Shown piece after piece: positions 30,573 to 39,575 of a stretch of 64,000 nt of DNA (positions are counted from its first letter, which is position 1; each line of letters starts with the position of its first letter). Made by a program: the position numbers and the translations under genes. The stretch is from Corynebacterium glaucum (GTDB taxonomy: Bacteria > Actinomycetota > Actinomycetes > Mycobacteriales > Mycobacteriaceae), in NCBI RefSeq assembly GCF_030408855.1, contig NZ_CP047358.1:434001-498000 (forward strand), read 5' to 3'. The notes below the pieces were generated by a model. That model did no database searches. It was not told the DNA's origin and was given only the letters and a program-made list of their open reading frames with translations.

Positions 30573-31319
30573 GTGAGTGGAACACCTATTCGAACGGCTG
30601 CGGGCAGCACGGCGGTAGCCGCGCCTGCCTCGTTCAGTCACGTCGAGCAAACCGCTGGGCAGCGGGCTGGGCAGATCGCCGAGCTGCGTGCCAAGATGGC
30701 CGCGCTCGGCGGCGAGGTGCCCCAACCTGTCGTCGAGGATGCCGACGTACTCGCCGTCGGCGGGCCACTTGCGCAGCTCTTGCCAGGTGGGGGGTTGCCG
30801 CGCCGGGCGGTCACCCACGTCAGCGACACTGCGGCGTTAGTGGTGGAGCTGATCGAACAGGTCGCCATCGCAGGCGGGTACGTTGGCGTGGTCGGTTGGC
30901 CGGCGCTGTCGTACGCCGGCATCGGTACGGCCAACGCGGACAACCTCGAGCGCGTCATTGCCGTGCCTGAGCCGGGGATCGAGGACATTGCAGTGGCCGG
31001 CGTGCTCGCCGAAGGCCTGGATCTCGTCGTGTGGCGCACCCGTGTCCCGCTGGCGCTGACCCCGGTGCGCGCGCGGCCGCTGCTGGCGCGTCTGCGCAAA
31101 GGCAACGCGGCACTGGTCGCCGTCAACGCCACTGTGCCGTCGCCCGCCATGACGCTTGAGGCGCGTATCACCGACTTCTACGGCATCGGCCGCGGTACCG
31201 GCCGCATCAACGGCATCGCGCTGGCGGTGCGCGCAGAGCGCAAAGGTATGCGCCCCGCCAGCGCCACCATCACCCTCGGTACCGTCCCGCAACGCCCGAA
31301 GTTGACGGTGGTGACGTAG
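30573..31319 (+). CDS. imuA': Mutasome protein ImuA' (RecA-like)
   Basis: 248 aa from the GTG at 30573. RecA-like fold without an intact Walker A (LPGGGLPRRAVTHV in its place), as in mycobacterial ImuA'. It works with ImuB and DnaE2 in damage-induced mutagenesis. The genes lie under a LexA-like box; imuB follows after 4 nt and dnaE2 is 7.6 kb downstream. A longer frame from 30492 would overlap the divergent promoter. Confidence 0.82.
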   Translation: MSGTPIRTAAGSTAVAAPASFSHVEQTAGQRAGQIAELRAKMAALGGEVPQPVVEDADVLAVGGPLAQLLPGGGLPRRAVTHVSDTAALVVELIEQVAIAGGYVGVVGWPALSYAGIGTANADNLERVIAVPEPGIEDIAVAGVLAEGLDLVVWRTRVPLALTPVRARPLLARLRKGNAALVAVNATVPSPAMTLEARITDFYGIGRGTGRINGIALAVRAERKGMRPASATITLGTVPQRPKLTVVT

Positions 31320-31323
31320 GCCC

Positions 31324-33000
31324 ATGCGCGTCGCAGCTGTGTGGTTTCCGGATTGGCCGGTGCAAGCAGCGAAGCTTGAGCTCGGCGACGCCGTCGCGGC
31401 CCCAATTGTCATCGGCAGCCAGCACCGCGTGAAAGTGTGTTCACACGCCGCCCGTCAGCTTGGCATCCGTCGCGGCATGAAACTCCGCAATGCGCAGGCG
31501 ATCGCGCCCGAGCTGACCGTCGTCGACGACAACGCTGACCGCGATGGGCGGATGTTCGCCTCGCTTGCTACTAGCTTCGACGATGTCGCCGCCTCCGTCG
31601 AGGTCTTGCGCCCAGGCCTGGTCATTGTCGATCTCGCCGCCGCAGCAAGGTTCCACGGCAGTGAGGACACAGCGCTTGAAATGCTTGTCGACGCCTCCGC
31701 CAGACGCGGCATCGACGCCTTCGCCGGCGCAGCCGACGAGATCGCTACGGCTGCGCTCGCCGCGCGTACGTCCCGCGTCGTTGCTCCCGGCCAATCCGCG
31801 GCGTTCCTTGCCACGCACCCGCTGACCGCGTTGACTGCCGAGACCGCACTCGGTGCCGACGCGGAGACAGTGAACGTCCTCGGCCAACTCGGTGTCGCCA
31901 CTCTCGGCGATATCGCCGCCATCCCGCCTTCGGCCATGACCACCCGTTTCGGCGCGCATGGCATGCATATCCACCGCATTGCCTCGGCCGCGCCTGATCG
32001 CCGCGTCGCACCGGAACTTCCCACCGCTGATCTCGCGGTGGCGATCACACCGGAGGACCCTATCGAGCGCGTTGACGCCGCTGCGTTTGCCGCCCGCGCG
32101 CTCGCCGCGAGCCTGCATGAGCGGTTGAAAGCCACCGGCCGCAACTGCCTGCGCCTGAAGATCACCGCCGAACTCGACGGCGGTGAGCGGGTTGAACGTG
32201 TCTGGCGCACCCGCGAGGCGCTGACTGAATCCGGCACGGCGGACCGTGTGCGGTGGCAGCTTGACGGCTGGCTCACCTCGGGCGGAGCAGGGGCGATCAC
32301 CTCGCTGGTGCTTGAACCGCTCGAGCTCGCTGAACCTGTCGCTGTGGGGGAGCTGTGGTCGCAGGGCGCGTCCACCGACGGCGCGCGCCGCGTGATTGAG
32401 CGTGTGCAGTCCCAGCTCGGCATCGACGCTGTGGTGCAGCCCCGGCTCGTCGGCGGCCGCGGGGTCGCAGAACGCGTCCGGCTCGTCGCCTTCGGCGAAG
32501 CCCCGCCGTCAACCGCCAGTGCGCTCACACCCGCACGTGCCCGTGCATCAACTGCTTCAACTGCTTCAACTGCTTCAACGCGGCCACATACACGCGCGTC
32601 CGCGTCTGCACCCGTAAAAGCTCGGCCAGAAACCAAGGTACAAGCGCTTGCTTGGCCGGGCGCGATCCCGGGGCCGTTGCCCGCACGGCTCGGGGGTGGC
32701 ATCGATCACCCAGCCTCGAGCATCACGCTTATCGACGCCTCCGCAAACCCCATCACCGTCACCGCCGAGGCCCTCCTGTCATCGGATCCGTACGCACTTG
32801 CTTGGGGCGAGAAGCGCTACCTCGTGACAGGGTGGGCTGGCCCATGGCCAGTAGACGAGGGGTGGTGGGGCTCAGACACCAACCTCAGCAAGGTCGCGCG
32901 ATTGCAGGTGGTTGGCTGCCTCGGTGGCGAGGACGGAGAACCCACTGCGTGGTTGCTCGTGTGGACGCGACGGCGCTGGCGTGTCGAAGCAGTGTATTAG
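31324..33000 (+). CDS. imuB: Y-family polymerase-like protein ImuB
   Basis: 558 aa. It starts MRVAAVWFPDWPVQAAK. The catalytic carboxylates of active Y-family polymerases are missing: the N-terminal metal motif reads WFPDW and the second site reads VIVDLAAAARF. This is the ImuB pattern, in which the protein acts as a scaffold linking DnaE2 to the beta clamp. A 9-bp in-frame repeat near nt 32547-32579 encodes (AST)n in the linker. Contains one exact and one near copy of the repeated 10-mer. Confidence 0.88.
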   Translation: MRVAAVWFPDWPVQAAKLELGDAVAAPIVIGSQHRVKVCSHAARQLGIRRGMKLRNAQAIAPELTVVDDNADRDGRMFASLATSFDDVAASVEVLRPGLVIVDLAAAARFHGSEDTALEMLVDASARRGIDAFAGAADEIATAALAARTSRVVAPGQSAAFLATHPLTALTAETALGADAETVNVLGQLGVATLGDIAAIPPSAMTTRFGAHGMHIHRIASAAPDRRVAPELPTADLAVAITPEDPIERVDAAAFAARALAASLHERLKATGRNCLRLKITAELDGGERVERVWRTREALTESGTADRVRWQLDGWLTSGGAGAITSLVLEPLELAEPVAVGELWSQGASTDGARRVIERVQSQLGIDAVVQPRLVGGRGVAERVRLVAFGEAPPSTASALTPARARASTASTASTASTRPHTRASASAPVKARPETKVQALAWPGAIPGPLPARLGGGIDHPASSITLIDASANPITVTAEALLSSDPYALAWGEKRYLVTGWAGPWPVDEGWWGSDTNLSKVARLQVVGCLGGEDGEPTAWLLVWTRRRWRVEAVY

Positions 33001-33072
33001 GGCAGTGCATCAGGGCGCGCGCGTGTATTCATCCGCGTGTAAACGTGAGCGAGCGCGTAGGCCTAGGCGCGA

Positions 33073-33753
33073 CTAGCTCTGCACGATGTCGATGACCATC
33101 CGCTTCGGATCCTCTAGTACCTCCACCGAATACGGGGCTTCGGAGCGCAAGCCCACGACAATTTGGCTGCGTCCTTCATATGTTCCCCCGTTCACCACGT
33201 CCACGACATTGCTGGTTGGTCCTGCCATCTCGACGGTGACTTCGTCGTCAATGCCAAGCTCTCCCGGGTACACCGTTCCGTCGATATTGATGTTCAGAAA
33301 CGCGCTTCCACTGAGCGGCAAAGCACGACCGGTGGTGGAATGCATCGGTGTCAGGGTGTAATCGACGAACCACCCTGGATCACCCGAGCCGACAAGGTCG
33401 ATAACCACCCGGTCGAAGCCTTCATGGTTACCCACCCGCACGCTTGAGACCGCGAGTAGCGCAGGCTCAGAGGGGCGCTGCGTCTTCGGCGAAGAATCGG
33501 CAGTGCCAAGTGGCTGCAGCACGGTGGTCTGCGAACTCGTGATTGCTGCGAGTTGTGGATCGCCCACCCCGGAGGAATTTCGCTGCGCACCCACCTTGTG
33601 CGCACTGCCGTACCCATTGCCGCTACCGTCGCTCGCGTCGCCGCCGCACGCGGTTGCGGCGAGCGCGGAGACAAGGAGGCCCGCCGCTACAGCACGGCGT
33701 GCCGCTCCTGAGAGCGGCGTGAGAAAAAATGACACGCAGCTCACCGTATCCAC
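33073..33753 (-). CDS. AMIN-like domain lipoprotein
   Basis: 226 aa. Signal peptide ending in a lipobox (LAATAC, Cys near residue 36), then a low-complexity linker and an AMIN-like beta domain (about 95-226: VGNHEGFDRVVIDLVG, SVEVLEDPKRMVIDIVQS). AMIN-type domains bind cell-wall material. The annotated GTG start gives a long n-region; an internal GTG about 7 codons in is equally possible. Confidence 0.8.
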   Translation of the reverse strand: MDTVSCVSFFLTPLSGAARRAVAAGLLVSALAATACGGDASDGSGNGYGSAHKVGAQRNSSGVGDPQLAAITSSQTTVLQPLGTADSSPKTQRPSEPALLAVSSVRVGNHEGFDRVVIDLVGSGDPGWFVDYTLTPMHSTTGRALPLSGSAFLNINIDGTVYPGELGIDDEVTVEMAGPTSNVVDVVNGGTYEGRSQIVVGLRSEAPYSVEVLEDPKRMVIDIVQS

Positions 33754-33850
33754 TGGCAGGGCCGCATCAAAACCGAAAACGGCAAAATGCGAAATGGTTA
33801 CCGAAACGTTAGATATTCCCCGCTCTACGCTGCCATTTCCCTGACTTGGT

Positions 33851-33856
33851 TACAGT
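33851..33856 (+). promoter_or_regulatory. -10 element of the sucrase/ferredoxin-like gene
   Basis: TACAGT ends 7 nt before ATG 33864; no ribosome site. Confidence 0.5.
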
Positions 33857-33863
33857 GTTAGGT

Positions 33864-34778
33864 ATGACTCACCTTGCTCAAACTCTCTGCTCGGACGTGC
33901 AAACTGAACCGCTGCCCGGAACCGCGAAAACTGGGTCGCGCTACGTGCTCTTCGAGTGGCCCGGAGCGTGGAGCAAGGACATTCTCGACGGTGGGACGTT
34001 CAGCCCCGAGCTTTCCGCGCGGCTCAACGAACGCATGTCGCTTTTCGACGCCACTTTGCTGCTGATCCGCCACCCGACGCGGGAAGGCCGAGAGATTGAC
34101 ACCCATCATTGCTATCTCGTCTTCGCGGACGAGGGCATCATCGAAGTCAAGCACATCGACGGGCCTGAGGCGCTGCTGGATTTGGATCTTTCGGGGCCGG
34201 GGCGAAACGACGCGTCGGTACGTACTAAGCCCATGCTGTTGGTGTGCACCCACGCGAAGCGCGACCGTTGCTGCGCGGTGAAAGGCCGACCGTTGGTGCG
34301 CGAGCTCGCGCAGCGCTACCCGGCCCACGTGGGAAACGACGTGGTGTGGGAAACCTCGCACATCAAGGGACACCGGTTCGCGGCGACGACGCTGCTGATG
34401 CCGTGGGCGTTTAGCTACGGGCGGATGAACGTTGATGCGGCGAACGCGCTAATCGATAGCGCGATGGACGGGCGGTACTTCGTGCCCGGCAATCGCGGGC
34501 GCGGCACGCTGTCCGCGCCGGCGCAGGCAGCAGAGATCGCAGTTGCGAAGCAGCTTGTGACCGATGGAGTCGAGGTGCGCATTGACCAGTTGCGGGTGCT
34601 AAACGCGGAGGAGTCAGAGACTGCTGCGCGCGTTCAAGTGGAAGACCTCAATGCCGGCACTGTGTACCAAGTGCAGCTGAAGCAGCGCGCGATCGAGGGA
34701 GTTGTCTCGTCCTGTGGTGACGCGCCGAAGACGGGCGCCGCCTGGTATGTCGAAGCGATCACGCCAACCGATCAGTAG
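33864..34778 (+). CDS. Sucrase/ferredoxin-like family protein
   Basis: 304 aa, thioredoxin-like ferredoxin fold. Motifs: LVCTHAKRDRCCAVKGRPLV (about 130-149) with the cluster cysteines, and SHIKGHRFAATTLLMPWAF (about 170-188). The family has a [2Fe-2S]-type site of unknown physiological role. Start ATG 33864 is supported by a -10 hexamer 7 nt upstream. Confidence 0.82.
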   Translation: MTHLAQTLCSDVQTEPLPGTAKTGSRYVLFEWPGAWSKDILDGGTFSPELSARLNERMSLFDATLLLIRHPTREGREIDTHHCYLVFADEGIIEVKHIDGPEALLDLDLSGPGRNDASVRTKPMLLVCTHAKRDRCCAVKGRPLVRELAQRYPAHVGNDVVWETSHIKGHRFAATTLLMPWAFSYGRMNVDAANALIDSAMDGRYFVPGNRGRGTLSAPAQAAEIAVAKQLVTDGVEVRIDQLRVLNAEESETAARVQVEDLNAGTVYQVQLKQRAIEGVVSSCGDAPKTGAAWYVEAITPTDQ

Positions 34779-34827
34779 CGATTGCGGTAGCGACACAACA
34801 CAAGCGTTGACCGTGACGCTCAACACT

Positions 34828-34866
34828 ACTGGTTACCTGCACTGGTTACCTGAACTGGTTGTCAGA
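34828..34866 (+). repeat. 13-bp tandem repeat
   Basis: ACTGGTTACCTGC, ACTGGTTACCTGA and the diverged ACTGGTTGTCAGA follow one another, ending in the stop region of the HNH gene. The gap lies between convergent genes. Confidence 0.7.
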
Positions 34867-35962
34867 GGCGATCGCTGAACAACAGCTGCATCGCACCAAA
34901 GGGGTGATGCGAGTTGGGTACATGGAAACCGCGAGGCGATACCCACGTTGGGATGCCGCCGACGTTCTCGATCCGGCCGCGCTTCTTTCGCTTCGGGTCA
35001 TCGTCGTTGACTCCGTTGTGGTAGCGGCATAGGGGAGCGAGGTTCGCAAGGTTTGTCTCCCCGCCGTGCTTCCATGCTGTGATGTGGTGGATCTGGCAGC
35101 TGTCCGCCCCGTGGCGACAATCCGGCACCGGACATACCGGCGTTGTCAACCTGGCAAGATCCCGCTGTTTCTGGTTTGCGAACCGTTCCTCCCGGTACAG
35201 GTTCACGGCACCTTCCTGTGGGTGAAACAGTCCCACCTCAAGACCGAGGCCGTATTGTCCAGCCCGTGTCTGCAGGTACTCCGCGCCGGTCATCGTGGTG
35301 CCGTCGGTAAGCCCAAGTAATGTGTCGTCGCCATGACCGCCCAGAATCTTGCAGTGCTCTTCAACAGGTACCACCACGATCGGACGCGGATCTGCGTAAG
35401 GAACTCCAGCACCTGCATGCTCACCGTTGCCTCGCATTAGCGCGAGGAAATTTTCCAACATTTGCGGTGCAGCTGGCTGAGAGGGATCGAGGTCCTGGCT
35501 GACGGCGTGCTCCAAATCTGCGGCGTCGCGTTCGTCGGCAGTGATGCTGACCGTGCGGGTGCCGTTGCGGGACTTCGAAAAGGTCATCTGCCTTTTCGGA
35601 GGCTGCGATTTCTTCGGAATGAGCTTCGACGCGAGACGTTGGAGGGCGGCGTAAGTCAAGCGGGCGTCGAGAAGCGATAGGCGCACCACCATGCGGCGCT
35701 TTGGTGACTCGATGTTTTTGAGGTGTTCCTCAATCATCGCCAGCTGATCGAGCGAGAACTTTCCGGCGCGAGCCTTCTCGCGGGCGATGCGCTGCAACTT
35801 GGTGAATTTGGTGGGGCCGAAGTACGTGCGGTGCAGCTTTTCCCATGCACGGGCTTTCGTCGGCGCAAAGCCAGCTTCGATCGCCGCGTCGCGGTCGAAG
35901 CCATCCAACGTGTCCACGGTCATGCCGCGGATCATGGTCTGAAAGGGTGTCATGCACCGCAC
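34862..35962 (-). CDS. DUF222/13E12-type protein with C-terminal HNH nuclease domain
   Basis: 366 aa. The N-terminal DUF222-like region is helical and basic; the C-terminal HNH segment reads CPVPDCRHGADSCQIHHITAWKHGG followed by NLAPLCRYHN, with the CxxxxC and CxxH-type metal ligands intact. These proteins are often multicopy and repeat-associated in actinobacteria; their role is unsettled. A second ATG lies 3 codons in (35953). No flanking inverted repeats seen. Confidence 0.85.
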   Translation of the reverse strand: MRCMTPFQTMIRGMTVDTLDGFDRDAAIEAGFAPTKARAWEKLHRTYFGPTKFTKLQRIAREKARAGKFSLDQLAMIEEHLKNIESPKRRMVVRLSLLDARLTYAALQRLASKLIPKKSQPPKRQMTFSKSRNGTRTVSITADERDAADLEHAVSQDLDPSQPAAPQMLENFLALMRGNGEHAGAGVPYADPRPIVVVPVEEHCKILGGHGDDTLLGLTDGTTMTGAEYLQTRAGQYGLGLEVGLFHPQEGAVNLYREERFANQKQRDLARLTTPVCPVPDCRHGADSCQIHHITAWKHGGETNLANLAPLCRYHNGVNDDDPKRKKRGRIENVGGIPTWVSPRGFHVPNSHHPFGAMQLLFSDRL

Positions 35963-36086
35963 GCTAGATCATGTCGGCGATAAGCAAAAGTGCAGGTAAT
36001 GAAACTGTGGATAAGTCTGGAGGGGAAGAAAAAGTTGTCCACAGATTGGGCTTTTGGCGTGCGAAGTGGGTGCGGACACCGCGTGA

Positions 36087-36905
36087 CTATGCGTAGTCTG
36101 AAAGGATTTCAGCCACCGTTTCGACGACCTCGTCGACGGCCGCCTGCACCTCGTCTGGCGAATGGGGAAACGCGTGGGAGCGATCTGCGATGCGGTGCAT
36201 CTCGAGGTCATTCCACGAATCACCGAACGTGTAGAGCTCGACATCGCTGCGGTCTATGCCGATATGCGCGAGCAGCTCGGCGATGCCTGTGCCTTTGTTT
36301 CGGCCCGCAGCCATGATGTCGACATAGTCCTGGTTCTGCGCGACCGTGACGTTGCCGAACTGCTCCGCCCAAGTGACTACCTCCGCCCGGAGGGCGTCGT
36401 CGTCGGGTACCCAGATTGGAACGACGGCGAACGTGTGCTCGTCGATGTCCGCCTTGGTCATTTCCTTGAAGTGAGCGGTGAACTCGTCGCTGGCGTCGGT
36501 GGTGTTGGTGAACACGCCGTCGACGGGGCCGATTGTGGTCCCGAAGACCGCGACCCCCTCCACATCTGCGAACCTGTCGATCGCGGCCTCAAGGATCGCG
36601 GTATCAATTGGGTAGGCGTAGATGAGCTCCGCTCCGTCGCCGCTCGCGGCAGAACCGCCGTTAGAGAGCACGCGATAGTCAACGGTGAGGGGTGGTTGCG
36701 TGGCATTCGTGGCGGTGTCTGGCGCGGCGGTGTCTGGCATGGCGAAAGCGAGGGCAGACCGGGAGCGGCCGGTGGCGATGAGTGCCATGTGCCCGGCGTC
36801 TCGCCACGCGCGAATCGCCTCGAGGTCGGCCTGGTTGAAGCTGTGCGAGCCGTCCTCGCGCCGGTGGTAAAGAGTGCCGTCGAAGTCCAATGCTGCGATC
36901 TTCAC
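36087..36905 (-). CDS. HAD-superfamily (Cof-type, IIB) phosphatase
   Basis: 272 aa from GTG 36905. Motif I is AALDFDGTLY, motif II ALIATGRS, and motif IV YTFGDSWNDLEM. This is the Cof/YidA type acting on small phosphorylated metabolites; substrate unknown. TAGTCT lies 7 nt upstream of the GTG (leaderless), which decides against the longer frame. Confidence 0.85.
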   Translation of the reverse strand: MKIAALDFDGTLYHRREDGSHSFNQADLEAIRAWRDAGHMALIATGRSRSALAFAMPDTAAPDTATNATQPPLTVDYRVLSNGGSAASGDGAELIYAYPIDTAILEAAIDRFADVEGVAVFGTTIGPVDGVFTNTTDASDEFTAHFKEMTKADIDEHTFAVVPIWVPDDDALRAEVVTWAEQFGNVTVAQNQDYVDIMAAGRNKGTGIAELLAHIGIDRSDVELYTFGDSWNDLEMHRIADRSHAFPHSPDEVQAAVDEVVETVAEILSDYA

Positions 36906-36912
36906 CCACCCC

Positions 36913-36918
36913 AGACTA
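36913..36918 (-). promoter_or_regulatory. -10 element of the HAD phosphatase gene
   Basis: TAGTCT on the minus strand ends 7 nt before the GTG; no ribosome site. Confidence 0.5.
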
Positions 36919-36951
36919 GCGACGGCGGCACGGGGTGGGGGAGAAGCGCGA

Positions 36952-37644
36952 TTAGCGGCGCATGATCCGCTTCGACAGCCAGTTGCCCAGGAATTGGGCG
37001 AGCTGCACGATGACCACGATGACAATCACTGCAGCCCAGGTCACGGCCGGTTCGAATTGGCGGTAGCCGTAGACAATCGCGAAGTCACCGAGACCGCCGC
37101 CGCCGATGTAGCCGGCCATGGCGGACATGTCGATCACTGCGATGAAGATGAACGTGTAGCCGAGAATCAGCGGGCCGAGTGCCTCAGGCAGGATCACTGA
37201 TCGGATGATTCTCCATGGGCCCGCGCCCATGGAGCGCGCCGCCTCGATCACGCCTGGATCAATGGCAACGAGGTTCTGCTCCACGATGCGCGCCACGGTG
37301 AACGTCGCGGAGAAGCACATGACAAACGTCGCCGCTCCGCGTCCGATGGTGGTGCCCACCACCGACAACGTAATCGGATACAGCATCGCGATCATGATGA
37401 TGAACGGGATCGGGCGGAAGAAGTTCACCGCGATGTTGATAATCCAGTAGACGGCGCTGTTTTGCAGGATGCCGCCGGGGCGCGTGGTGTAGAGGAAAAC
37501 GCCCAGGATCAGGCCGAAGAATCCGCCGACGACCATGGTGATGGCCACCATCCACATGGTGTCGCCAATCGCCTCGATGAACGTGGGACGAAGCCGGTCC
37601 CAGTTCGCTTCAGCGAGAATGAACTCATTGATGGTGCTGGTCAT
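36952..37644 (-). CDS. metI: Methionine ABC transporter permease MetI
   Basis: 230 aa with about six membrane helices and the EAA-type loop EAARSMGAGPWRIIRSVILPEALGPLI that docks on MetN. Overlaps metN by 4 bp. It moves methionine through the MetNIQ system. Confidence 0.93.
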   Translation of the reverse strand: MTSTINEFILAEANWDRLRPTFIEAIGDTMWMVAITMVVGGFFGLILGVFLYTTRPGGILQNSAVYWIINIAVNFFRPIPFIIMIAMLYPITLSVVGTTIGRGAATFVMCFSATFTVARIVEQNLVAIDPGVIEAARSMGAGPWRIIRSVILPEALGPLILGYTFIFIAVIDMSAMAGYIGGGGLGDFAIVYGYRQFEPAVTWAAVIVIVVIVQLAQFLGNWLSKRIMRR

Positions 37645-38672
37645 CGGACGATCTCCTGAATGTCGGTCGTTTGCTGCAGCGTGGTCAGGAACTCGGTGAT
37701 TGCCGCGTCGTCGCCATTGAGCCGCACGGTCATTTTGCCGAAGGACTGCTCCTGCAGCGTCGTGATGCCCGCATGCACGGGCTGCACGGTCACGCCGCGT
37801 CGACGCGCCGCCTCTGCCGCTCCGAAGAACCCAGAGTCTTCCTTCAAATCAACGGTGAAGAGGCGACCCGGCGCAGCGTTGAGCAGCTCGCGCGCCTCGA
37901 TCTCGTTCGGCGTGTTGCGCAGACTCGTCGACACAAAGCGCTGTGCGACGTGCGTCTGCGGGTTCGAGAACACGTCGTATACAGAGCCATATTCGACGAC
38001 GCGTCCTGCCTCCATCACCGCAACCTTGTGCGCGATGGAACGGATCACATCCATCTCGTGGGTGATCACCACGATGGTGATGCCGAGCTCCTCGTTCACG
38101 CGGCGCAAAAGTGCCAGCACTTCCTCGGTGGTCTCGGGGTCGAGGGCGGACGTGGCTTCGTCAGCAAGCAAAAGCGATGGATTGGTGGCGAGCGCACGGG
38201 CGATGCCCACCCGCTGCTTCTGGCCACCGGAAAGCTGCTCCGGGTAGTTGTCGCCGCGGTCGGAGAGGCCGACGAAGTCGAGCAGCTCCGCAACGCGCGG
38301 CCCGCGCTCGTCCTTTTTCATCCCGGCGAGTTGCAGCGGGTATTCGATGTTGCCGGCAGCGGTGCGCGACGTCAGCAGGTTGAACTGCTGGAAGATCATG
38401 CCGATGTTGCGGCGGAGGCCGCGGAGATCGCGCTCGCGCATGCCGACGACGTCGGTGCCGTCGATAAGCAATTGCCCTGAAGTCGCCTGGTCGAGACCGT
38501 TAATGAGGCGGACAAGCGTGGACTTGCCGGCACCCGAATATCCGATGACACCGAGGATTTCGCCCGGCTCGACGGTCAGTGTGACACCGTCGACCGCGAC
38601 GACCTCGTGGCCGCCCGTGCGAAATACCTTGCTCACGTCCCGGAATTCGATCCGGGTGCCGGTGGAAGCCAT
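37641..38672 (-). CDS. metN: Methionine ABC transporter ATP-binding protein MetN
   Basis: 343 aa. Walker A GYSGAGKSTLV, signature LSGGQKQRV, Walker B LLLADEATSALD, and a C-terminal NIL domain (about 265-343) that binds methionine and inhibits transport. Directly abuts metQ (1 nt). It contains one copy of the repeated 10-mer at 38460 encoding LID. Confidence 0.95.
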   Translation of the reverse strand: MASTGTRIEFRDVSKVFRTGGHEVVAVDGVTLTVEPGEILGVIGYSGAGKSTLVRLINGLDQATSGQLLIDGTDVVGMRERDLRGLRRNIGMIFQQFNLLTSRTAAGNIEYPLQLAGMKKDERGPRVAELLDFVGLSDRGDNYPEQLSGGQKQRVGIARALATNPSLLLADEATSALDPETTEEVLALLRRVNEELGITIVVITHEMDVIRSIAHKVAVMEAGRVVEYGSVYDVFSNPQTHVAQRFVSTSLRNTPNEIEARELLNAAPGRLFTVDLKEDSGFFGAAEAARRRGVTVQPVHAGITTLQEQSFGKMTVRLNGDDAAITEFLTTLQQTTDIQEIVR

Positions 38673-39566
38673 TTACCTGTACTCCTCCGTCAGGTTGTCC
38701 AGGATCTTGTTCAGATCCTCCTTGCTGCGCTTGACCTGCACCGCGGTGCCGTTCGAGTCTTCTTCGAGGGCCTTGGTGACCTCGTCGGACTGCCAGATCT
38801 CCACGATCTTCTCGTAGGTGGCGTTGTCGACGTCGTCGGCGCGCACGCTGAAGACGTTGATGTACGGCTCCGCGAGCTCCGAGTTCGGGTCATCCGCCGC
38901 GACCGAGGTCTTCGGGTCGATGCCCGCGCGGCCGAGGAAGTTGTTGTTGATAACCGCCGGGCGGCCCTCGTTGTAGGCGGACGTGGTCTGTGCGGCATCC
39001 ACCGGGACGACCGAGACCTTCGACTGCGCTGCGTCGATGTCCGCGGGGGTCGGGGTGAGCTTCGGCGCGTCCGCGTTGAGCGTGACTAGGCCGGCCTGGA
39101 CCAGCACGTTGATCGAGCGGCCCTGGTTGGACGGGTCGTTGGGGATGGCGACCTCTTCGCCCTCGATGCCGTCGAGGGAGGTGTGGTCCTTCCAGTAGAG
39201 GCCGAGCAGGTTGATCTCGCCGGAGCCGACGATGCGCAGGTCCTTGTCCGCGGTTGCGTTGTACTGGGCCTGGTAGTTGATCGTCTGGAACTTCGAGATC
39301 TCGATCTGGTTCTCATCCAGTGCCGGGTTGACCGGCGGGTACTCCGAGAACTTCACGATGTCGAGCTCGATGCCCTCCTCCTTCGCCTTGTCGGCGAACG
39401 CGGTCCACGCCAGCTGGTCGGCGTCGGTGGTGCCGATCTTGACGGTGACCTTCTCGCCGTCGGCGGGTGCCGAAGACGTATCGGAGGAGTCGCTTGAGCA
39501 GCCAGTCAGGCCAGCCGCGGCGATAGCCAGGGCCGCGCCGACGGCGAGAAAGCGGTTGGAACGCAC
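38673..39566 (-). CDS. metQ: Methionine-binding lipoprotein MetQ, copy 1 (proximal to metN)
   Basis: 297 aa. Lipobox GLTGC with the lipid-modified Cys near residue 23, then a NlpA-type binding domain beginning VKIGTTDADQLAWTAF. It abuts metN and is very like the next gene (shared TTDADQ, FSEYPPVN/FSDYPPVN, EEVAIPNDPSNQGR/EEVAIPNDDSNQGR). Likely a recent tandem duplication. Confidence 0.92.
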   Translation of the reverse strand: MRSNRFLAVGAALAIAAAGLTGCSSDSSDTSSAPADGEKVTVKIGTTDADQLAWTAFADKAKEEGIELDIVKFSEYPPVNPALDENQIEISKFQTINYQAQYNATADKDLRIVGSGEINLLGLYWKDHTSLDGIEGEEVAIPNDPSNQGRSINVLVQAGLVTLNADAPKLTPTPADIDAAQSKVSVVPVDAAQTTSAYNEGRPAVINNNFLGRAGIDPKTSVAADDPNSELAEPYINVFSVRADDVDNATYEKIVEIWQSDEVTKALEEDSNGTAVQVKRSKEDLNKILDNLTEEYR

Positions 39567-39575
39567 GTTGGACTC

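Noticed and set aside
32547-32579. ACTGCTTCA repeats in imuB as a possible CRISPR or satellite
   Set aside because: Only a 9-bp in-frame repeat coding (AST)n in a linker.
35967-35978. GGCGATAAGC near 35970 as another copy of the 10-mer
   Set aside because: One mismatch at a fully conserved position; listed only as a variant, not counted.
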